From IMG/VR virus record IMGVR_UViG_3300025093_000011, positions 49,199 through 113,198 of that record: DNA of 64,000 bases, one strand, 5' to 3'. The DNA comes from a virus. The position numbers were made by a program, and so were the translations under genes. The notes under the pieces are model-generated. The model saw only the letters and a list, made by a program, of their open reading frames with translations, had not been told where the DNA came from and searched no databases. Shown in pieces: positions 59,884 to 64,000 of this stretch. How positions within the stretch are numbered: position 1 is the first letter of the stretch; the number at the start of each line of letters is the position of its first letter.

Positions 59884-59910
59884 TAAAGGGAAGTTTTTAT
59901 ACTCCCCTTT
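59884..59910 (-). terminator. Probable intrinsic terminator, leftward
   Basis: On the - strand: AAAGGGGAGT, 6-base loop, ACTTCCCTTT, then ATT. The 10-bp stem has one G-U pair; the U-tract is short. It lies about 50 bases past the stop of the 153-aa gene. Confidence 0.6.
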
Positions 59911-59960
59911 ATTATTCTGCTGGAAAAAATACATCCGACTAGAATATATTTTCTTTAATA

Positions 59961-60422
59961 CTAAAACTTATCTGTAATCTTTTTAATCTTTTCTATTTCA
60001 TAATTACCAGTTGTTTCAATTTCATCTGCTCTAATAGAATCTGAGTAAGCTTTATTAGATCCATAGACTACTCTATAATTAGAATAACCATGCCAACCTA
60101 AGAAAGAAGTTATCTTACAATAAACATAACCTTTAGCATCTAAAAGACCATCTTTAATTAAATCTTGCTCATGCTGAGCAACATTATAAAGATGATCCTT
60201 ATGTACTTTACAAATAGTACCATATGGTAATACATCAGGTAGACCGTTACCATACATTATTTTAAATAGATTACTTGCACCTTGTGTATTATCTAATACC
60301 ATATAAGATAATAGATTTGCTAAATCTGTAGCTTGTTTACCTTTTAAAGACAAGCTATTTTTTATAATTTTGTGGACATCATCCTCTGTGACATCCACAC
60401 TAACTGTTTTCTTAATCTGCAT
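59961..60422 (-). CDS. Unknown protein, 153 aa
   Basis: ATG at 60422 (MQIKKTVSVDVTEDDVHKII), overlapping the upstream stop by 11 bases. N-terminal helix-rich part, then YGTICKVHKDHLYNVA, YVYCKITSFLGWHGYSNYRV, a beta barrel-like region. No family recognised. Confidence 0.7.
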   Translation of the reverse strand: MQIKKTVSVDVTEDDVHKIIKNSLSLKGKQATDLANLLSYMVLDNTQGASNLFKIMYGNGLPDVLPYGTICKVHKDHLYNVAQHEQDLIKDGLLDAKGYVYCKITSFLGWHGYSNYRVVYGSNKAYSDSIRADEIETTGNYEIEKIKKITDKF

Positions 60423-60753
60423 CTCTAAAAAATTGTTTAAGCATATTATCTCTATCTCTATCAAGACTGTTTTTAATCATTAAGATTGCAAACTCTTGAG
60501 ATACAAAACATACCTCATTAGTATGTTTGCATTTATCTACAACTTCTTTTAATGTAGGTATAGGTAAACCGTCATGTTTACTTAATGCAGAAATTATATA
60601 TAAACGAAGTTCTTCAACTCTTTCATTAGATATTCCTAATGCTTGATGTAATAATTCTGCATATTCATCTATAATTAATAACTGAATCTTCTCATAATCT
60701 CGAAGTTCAATCTTTTTTTCTTTTCTAAATAATTTTCTAAAAAATTTCTTCAT
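60412..60753 (-). CDS. Unknown helical protein, 113 aa
   Basis: Basic start MKKFFRKLFRKEKKIELRDY, then helices (ELLHQALGISNERVEELRLY) and a Cys/His pair. The Phe/Arg-rich N-terminus is amphipathic and could contact membrane or nucleic acid. Function unknown. Confidence 0.7.
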   Translation of the reverse strand: MKKFFRKLFRKEKKIELRDYEKIQLLIIDEYAELLHQALGISNERVEELRLYIISALSKHDGLPIPTLKEVVDKCKHTNEVCFVSQEFAILMIKNSLDRDRDNMLKQFFRDAD

Positions 60754-61030
60754 GATATGTAATTAATATGTAAAACATCGTAGCTATTACAGCTATCATA
60801 GTGTACCTTGCACAATTAAATTCAAACTTCATACCCAAATATAGATTTTCACTGACATCTATTTCATGCTGTAATTTTTGAAGTTGTTCTTGAGCTTCTT
60901 CCTCACTCACATCTAATAAATTGTTTAAGGATTTTTCAGAAATAATGCTCATCCTATATTTCAGATGAGCAATATGTCTTTCTAGTTTTCTAAGCTTCTT
61001 CTTCACAAGAAGTAGTATTGCTGTCTCCAT
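60737..61030 (-). CDS. Coiled-coil protein with C-terminal membrane anchor
   Basis: 97 aa from the ATG at 61030 (METAILLLVKKKLRKLERHI); the open frame reaches a GTG at 61054. A long charged helix (EEEAQEQLQKLQHEIDVSEN) is followed by one C-terminal transmembrane segment (YTMIAVIATMFYILITY). Tail-anchored topology is likely. It overlaps the small lipoprotein gene upstream. Spanin-like or membrane-tethering roles are possible but unproven. Confidence 0.6.
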   Translation of the reverse strand: METAILLLVKKKLRKLERHIAHLKYRMSIISEKSLNNLLDVSEEEAQEQLQKLQHEIDVSENLYLGMKFEFNCARYTMIAVIATMFYILITYHEEIF

Positions 61031-61151
61031 ATGCATCACAGTGAACAGATGCACATGAAGAAAAGATTAAAGCAAAGCTTACTACAATAGTAAACCATGC
61101 TAGAACATGGATAACTCCACGTCTATTTAAGTTAATAAATATTGACTTCAT
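60990..61151 (-). CDS. Small putative lipoprotein, 53 aa
   Basis: ATG at 61151. A basic start (MKSIFINLNRRGVIHVLAWF), a hydrophobic core (TIVVSFALIF) and a lipobox-like S-S-C with Cys 33, then ASVHCDAYGDSNTTSCEEEA. The SCxxVHCDAYG-like end resembles small Bacteroidota lipoproteins as I remember them. It fills an otherwise empty stretch, which supports it; the overlap with the next gene is about 41 bases. Function unknown. Confidence 0.6.
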   Translation of the reverse strand: MKSIFINLNRRGVIHVLAWFTIVVSFALIFSSCASVHCDAYGDSNTTSCEEEA

Positions 61152-61163
61152 AATTTGTAGTTT

Positions 61164-61382
61164 TTATAATTCAACAATGAAATCACCAATAGTTCCCATC
61201 AAAGTTTCATGATGTAAACGTACTAGCTCTCTCTTAATTTCAGTAAGTTTCTCCATAGTAAATGTATCAATTCTATAAATCTCTTTAACTTGATTCATAT
61301 CAATACGTTCATTATACATAGTTAAATGTAAATCAATTATGGATTCAATCATAGGTGTTCCAATCATAGTAATTCCAGTCAT
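61164..61382 (-). CDS. Small helical protein, 72 aa
   Basis: Two ATGs are possible: 61436 (MKEQNSELLNTILIKNLTMT, 90 aa) or 61382 (MTGITMIGTPMIESIIDLHL, 72 aa). I prefer the latter because it leaves the 45-aa gene upstream free of overlap. Helical, moderately acidic C-terminus. No family recognised. Confidence 0.55.
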   Translation of the reverse strand: MTGITMIGTPMIESIIDLHLTMYNERIDMNQVKEIYRIDTFTMEKLTEIKRELVRLHHETLMGTIGDFIVEL

Positions 61383-61392
61383 AGTTAAGTTT

Positions 61393-61530
61393 TTAATAAG
61401 TATTGTATTTAATAATTCTGAGTTCTGTTCCTTCATCTGCTCTTTTCATAGCAACATCTCTATTTGCGGTGAAGAACTCTTTACCACCACGTAAATAAAT
61501 GTAATAAGTTGATTCTGTATCCCAGTTCAT
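61393..61530 (-). CDS. Small protein, 45 aa
   Basis: ATG at 61530, product MNWDTESTYYIYLRGGKEFF, then TANRDVAMKRADEGTELRII. It has the strand-strand-helix-strand rhythm of a small globular domain and fills the gap between two genes. Function unknown. Confidence 0.55.
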   Translation of the reverse strand: MNWDTESTYYIYLRGGKEFFTANRDVAMKRADEGTELRIIKYNTY

Positions 61531-61556
61531 TGGTATAAATTTTAAAAGTTTAATAA

Positions 61557-62171
61557 TTAAAAAGGTAAGTCATCAGTTACTGATACAAGTATCTTCTCTA
61601 TCTCTAATGAATTCTTGTTAAGTTCATTACCAAGAAATTCAGGAGACATAAGATATGTACCAGTAGTTTCATCAAAGTTAGTAAAAACATCATTAATATT
61701 TTTCTTTGTCAAAGATTTAATCCTTGCATTGATAAAAGAAAAGATAGGATTTACTGCTTTTATAATCTCTATATGCTCTTGTGCAGTCTTAAAGTTCAAT
61801 AAACCTTGACTAACACAACGCATTTGAAAATATCTTTGATGACAACTAGCACTGTAATGTAATTCATAGTCATTACCTAATACATTTATAACATGACCAT
61901 TTAACTGAATCATTTTATTACCTAACATTTTTAGTAAGTACTGTGTACCAGGCATATGTTTATGTAAGTCAAACGTGTATTTAAAAGGTATTTCAATAGC
62001 ACCATGGTAACTATGTGTATCAATTTCACATGTTTCACTAATATGCATATCAAAATAACTATTAAATATAGTTATTGAATTCTTGTTACCTGCAGTACAT
62101 ATTTCAGTAGAGGTGGCATGACCTTTACGGAGCTCACCTCTTCTTTTTCTATTAATAAGTTTATAATTCAT
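61557..62171 (-). CDS. Unknown protein with SSB-like C-terminal tail
   Basis: 204 aa. Basic N-terminus (MNYKLINRKRRGELRKGHAT), beta-rich middle with several His (HISETCEIDTHSYHGAIEIP), then helices. It ends VTDDLPF, close to the DDDIPF tail with which bacterial ssDNA-binding protein recruits partners. No fold recognised. If the tail is functional it would dock onto host or phage repair proteins. Confidence 0.7.
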   Translation of the reverse strand: MNYKLINRKRRGELRKGHATSTEICTAGNKNSITIFNSYFDMHISETCEIDTHSYHGAIEIPFKYTFDLHKHMPGTQYLLKMLGNKMIQLNGHVINVLGNDYELHYSASCHQRYFQMRCVSQGLLNFKTAQEHIEIIKAVNPIFSFINARIKSLTKKNINDVFTNFDETTGTYLMSPEFLGNELNKNSLEIEKILVSVTDDLPF

Positions 62172-62172
62172 A

Positions 62173-62541
62173 TTATTTTATTTCATAATTTACGATAACA
62201 TAATCATCAGGAATAGATTCATTGTACTCAAACTCTAAAGTCTGAATCCAATTTAATATCTCTCCCTTATAGCAATGGTCATAGATATAAAGTCTTTCTG
62301 ATTTAGATAGACCGTGTATCTCTTCAGCTTTATCAAAGTATTTAAATGATAAAGTTTCTGTAGCTCCCTCTATACCATCTTCATTAGCATCTAATATTGT
62401 TAAACCAATATCATCAAATACTTCTGCTGATGCATTTGGGTGAAGAACATATAGTTCTCTGCCTTCATTGTCCTGATTCATAGGGACAACAACTCCTGCA
62501 CTAAGCAGGAGATTGAATATAATCATAGTAATAGTTTCCAT
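62173..62541 (-). CDS. Unknown acidic protein, 122 aa
   Basis: A hydrophobic N-terminus (METITMIIFNLLLSAGVVVP) may be a signal or membrane segment; the rest is acidic with ILDANEDGIEGATETLSF and a final DDYVIVNYEIK. No family recognised. One base separates it from the next gene. Confidence 0.65.
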   Translation of the reverse strand: METITMIIFNLLLSAGVVVPMNQDNEGRELYVLHPNASAEVFDDIGLTILDANEDGIEGATETLSFKYFDKAEEIHGLSKSERLYIYDHCYKGEILNWIQTLEFEYNESIPDDYVIVNYEIK

Positions 62542-62543
62542 AT

Positions 62544-62963
62544 CTAAAAAGGGTTTTTAAATTTATCATCTTTTCTTAAGTAAAGAACTCTCTTGTCTCC
62601 GTGTGTAGATATAGTAAAACCTGTTGTAACTCTACGAGTTTCTGAGTTTCCATAATCATCAACTTGTTCTACAAAATAAGATGCCTCACCTGTAACATAG
62701 AAATAACCTACATCTTCAATGTTAAAGTCTATTACACTGAATTCTTTTAAACAAGAAGGATGATACCCAACACATAAAGTTTTGGTTTTCCACATTTCTA
62801 CTACAGATAACTGAGACATATCATTAAATGGTAGTCTTCTCTTGTCATATAGAACAACACAATCAACGCTATCAAGCACCTTTAAGAATCTTTTTTCATT
62901 GTCCTTTTCAATATTGATTTTCTTTTTACTTGCAAAATCATAGCAAAGTTTAATTTTACTCAT
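62544..62963 (-). CDS. Unknown protein, 139 aa
   Basis: ATG at 62963 (MSKIKLCYDFASKKKINIEK); an open extension to 63011 runs into a terminator hairpin and is rejected. Mixed alpha/beta with VDCVVLYDKRRLPFNDMSQL and GYFYVTGEASYFVEQVDDYG. It follows a leader with four tandem AAAT repeats. No function recognised. Confidence 0.7.
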   Translation of the reverse strand: MSKIKLCYDFASKKKINIEKDNEKRFLKVLDSVDCVVLYDKRRLPFNDMSQLSVVEMWKTKTLCVGYHPSCLKEFSVIDFNIEDVGYFYVTGEASYFVEQVDDYGNSETRRVTTGFTISTHGDKRVLYLRKDDKFKNPF

Positions 62964-63347
62964 GGTGTGTGTATTAAATAAATAAATAAATAAGAATAAA
63001 AAGGAGGACAAACGGGATGAAGAAAATTTGCAATTTTAAAGTGTCTGCCCTCCTATAATACTTTTAAGGATTAAAGTATAAAACCTTTCTTGTTTAAAGC
63101 ACAAGAACAACTTACTAGTTAAATGTTTGGCTAAATGCTTGGTGCATCATTCTGCATTTAATTAAGGACAATATCTCACCAGTGTCCACCAATACAACGG
63201 TGGGTCCCCCTCCATAGTCAAACAAACTATATGTCCTAATACTAAAATAGTGCACTATCTTTATGTATTACTCTTTATAATTCTCCGTCAGGGGGCCCTG
63301 TTTCTTAAAAGTTTCCTCTTATCTTCTAAAACATATTCATCTCCTTT
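62964..63347. other. Gene-free structured region, possible ncRNA or origin
   Basis: 384 bases without a credible gene. From low to high coordinate it holds: an AT-rich leader with tandem AAAT; a terminator-like stem (see separate entry) enclosing AAAATT-tgc-AATTTT; stems at 63058-63064/63073-63079, 63087-63093/63101-63107 and 63132-63138/63154-63160; two competing stems, GGACA/TGTCC (63166-63170/63183-63187) and CCACC/GGTGG (63186-63190/63199-63203); a 12-bp palindrome ATAGTGCACTAT (63247-63258); and CAGGGGGCCCTG (63289-63300). Such density of inverted repeats in an AT-rich, gene-packed genome suggests a functional RNA, a long regulated 3' region, or a replication origin. No tRNA or known riboswitch was recognised. 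Confidence 0.5.
62997..63054 (-). terminator. Terminator-like hairpin closing the structured region
   Basis: On the - strand: AGGAGGGCAGACA pairs with TGTCCTCC followed by TTTTT; the CTGC-side bulge interrupts the stem. The loop contains a second perfect stem (63023-63028 with 63032-63037). It would end a leftward transcript covering the gene-free region. Confidence 0.6.
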
Positions 63348-63671
63348 TTATAAGTTAAGATAAGTAGTTTTAGAAAGAATGTTTGGATCTTTCTTTACAA
63401 TATTAAACCAAGATTTCCCATCATACTCACCAAAGGTTATCTCTTCATCTTCATGTAAATCAACTTTAGCTAATCTATAACCTCCTTCTTCAGCATATTT
63501 CTTAAAGAGTTTTTCCGTATACATATCTTCTGTATACTCCAAATCTTTAAGTAATATCTCATACCGCATCTCTTGTTTTACAATTGCTCTCTTGAGTTCA
63601 TCAAGAGTATTGCATACCTTAAAGAATTCTGTTCCATAACTGTGTTTATCAGCTGTGTATACTGTTTTCAT
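63348..63671 (-). CDS. Unknown protein, 107 aa
   Basis: MKTVYTADKHSYGTEFFKVC, then a charged helix (TLDELKRAIVKQEMRYEILL) and a beta-like end (DGKSWFNIVKKDPN). No family recognised. It overlaps the membrane protein upstream by 4 bases; the structured gene-free region follows it. Confidence 0.7.
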   Translation of the reverse strand: MKTVYTADKHSYGTEFFKVCNTLDELKRAIVKQEMRYEILLKDLEYTEDMYTEKLFKKYAEEGGYRLAKVDLHEDEEITFGEYDGKSWFNIVKKDPNILSKTTYLNL

Positions 63672-63883
63672 AATAAATCAAGTTTATCTCTGCATTGAAC
63701 ATATCCCATAAAGCTTAGTGCAGAGCAAGTTAAACAAAGTAATCCAAGAGCTATGCTTCCATCTACCGAAACAGTTTCTCCTATGAATAAATCTAGGAAA
63801 AACATTAACGTAAAAAATGTAAAAAACATAGTAAATAAAGCACATATGTACTTAAACACTGTGTATCTAATTTTTGATCTCAT
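63668..63883 (-). CDS. Small membrane protein, 71 aa
   Basis: Two hydrophobic segments (ICALFTMFFTFFTLMFFLDL and ALGLLCLTCSALSFMGY) joined by a short polar loop with the basic ends outside them (MRSKIRY, CRDKLDLL). Likely inner-membrane. Function unknown. Confidence 0.65.
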   Translation of the reverse strand: MRSKIRYTVFKYICALFTMFFTFFTLMFFLDLFIGETVSVDGSIALGLLCLTCSALSFMGYVQCRDKLDLL

Positions 63884-63895
63884 AATAAATAAGTT

Positions 63896-64000
63896 TTAAG
63901 TGTGTAAATATTTCTGTATAAATAAAATTATAGGTATAAATAACAGACCAATGATACAACCAAGTGCTGTACCATTAGCTAAACCTAAGTTACCTGCTAT
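63896..64000 (-). CDS. 3' end of a small membrane-protein gene, cut by window edge
   Basis: The frame is open to the window edge and ends in TAA at 63896. The 34 visible residues (AGNLGLANGTALGCIIGLLF, then IPIILFIQKYLHT) form one hydrophobic helix with a basic end, typical of a small membrane protein. The start lies beyond the window. Confidence 0.5.
   Translation of the reverse strand: MAGNLGLANGTALGCIIGLLFIPIILFIQKYLHT

Noticed and set aside
62964-63011. N-terminal extension of the 139-aa protein (SSFLFLFIYLFNTHT)
   Set aside because: It is formed by the tandem AAAT repeat and the terminator arm; the ATG at 62963 is better placed.
63011-63347. tRNA or group I intron in the gene-free region
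   Set aside because: No TpsiC-type GTTC arm with acceptor pairing and no convincing intron core were found; only the stem-loops are supported.
1-64000. Stop-codon reassignment (for example TAG as Gln)
   Set aside because: TAG, TGA and TAA each terminate convincing genes, and the giant genes contain no in-frame stops.
1-64000. CRISPR array or insertion sequence
   Set aside because: No spaced direct repeats and no transposase gene with terminal inverted repeats were seen.

Overview
This window reads as part of the genome of a crAss-like tailed phage (Crassvirales) that infects Bacteroidota. The evidence is the low-GC, tightly packed coding; a run of very large virion/RNA-polymerase genes on the + strand opposing a compact replication module on the - strand; starts that follow A-rich leaders rather than Shine-Dalgarno sites; a TAnnTTTG-type promoter; and a Bacteroidota-type ClpS homologue. 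TAA, TAG and TGA all end convincing genes, so there is no sign of the stop-codon reassignment known in some crAss-like phages. No terminase, portal, capsid or integrase gene was recognised, so those genes, if present, lie outside the window. No tRNA or CRISPR array was recognised by eye.

Region 1 (1-35.35 kb, + strand, late genes). An almost gapless series of large genes: a truncated gene, then proteins of 1655, 822, 1080, 2316, 3862, 290 and 1153 aa and a 49-aa protein. The 3862-aa giant carries the DFDVD metal-binding signature of the crAss-like virion RNA polymerase (D2444/D2446/D2448), an HEAFH zincin motif (H815-H819), an AlkB-like Fe(II)/2-oxoglutarate oxygenase domain (H3531, D3533, H3600, R3633) and a NADAR-like C-terminus. 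The 2316-aa protein holds a PD-(D/E)XK nuclease domain and the 1655-aa protein a muramidase-like domain. By analogy with related phages these are probably capsid cargo ejected with the DNA: they would open the cell wall, transcribe early genes and perhaps process or protect the incoming genome.

Region 2 (35.3-36.98 kb). The two transcription blocks converge here, with two small - strand genes, two rho-independent-type hairpins and a DUF932-like protein.

Region 3 (36.98-51.5 kb, - strand). Replication and recombination: family B DNA polymerase, NUMOD1/DUF3820-like protein, PD-(D/E)XK exonuclease, MoxR-type AAA+ ATPase with a zincin/VWA partner, SegE-like GIY-YIG nuclease, Toprim primase, putative ssDNA-binding protein, Sak4-like ATPase, DnaB-like helicase, possible helicase loader and uracil-DNA glycosylase. 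A single + strand gene with its own promoter follows at 51.5 kb.

Region 4 (51.8-64 kb, - strand). Mostly small, overlapping, probably early genes: a small lipoprotein/membrane cluster, a radical-SAM protein related to spore photoproduct lyase, a DnaA-domain-IV-like protein, a ClpS-like adaptor, an SF2 helicase and an HNH nuclease. Several small genes were found by reading the gaps. A stretch at 62964-63347 has no gene but at least seven inverted repeats and ends in a terminator-like hairpin, so it may be a structured RNA or an origin. Hairpin terminators divide the - strand into transcription units; none was noticed inside the + strand cluster.
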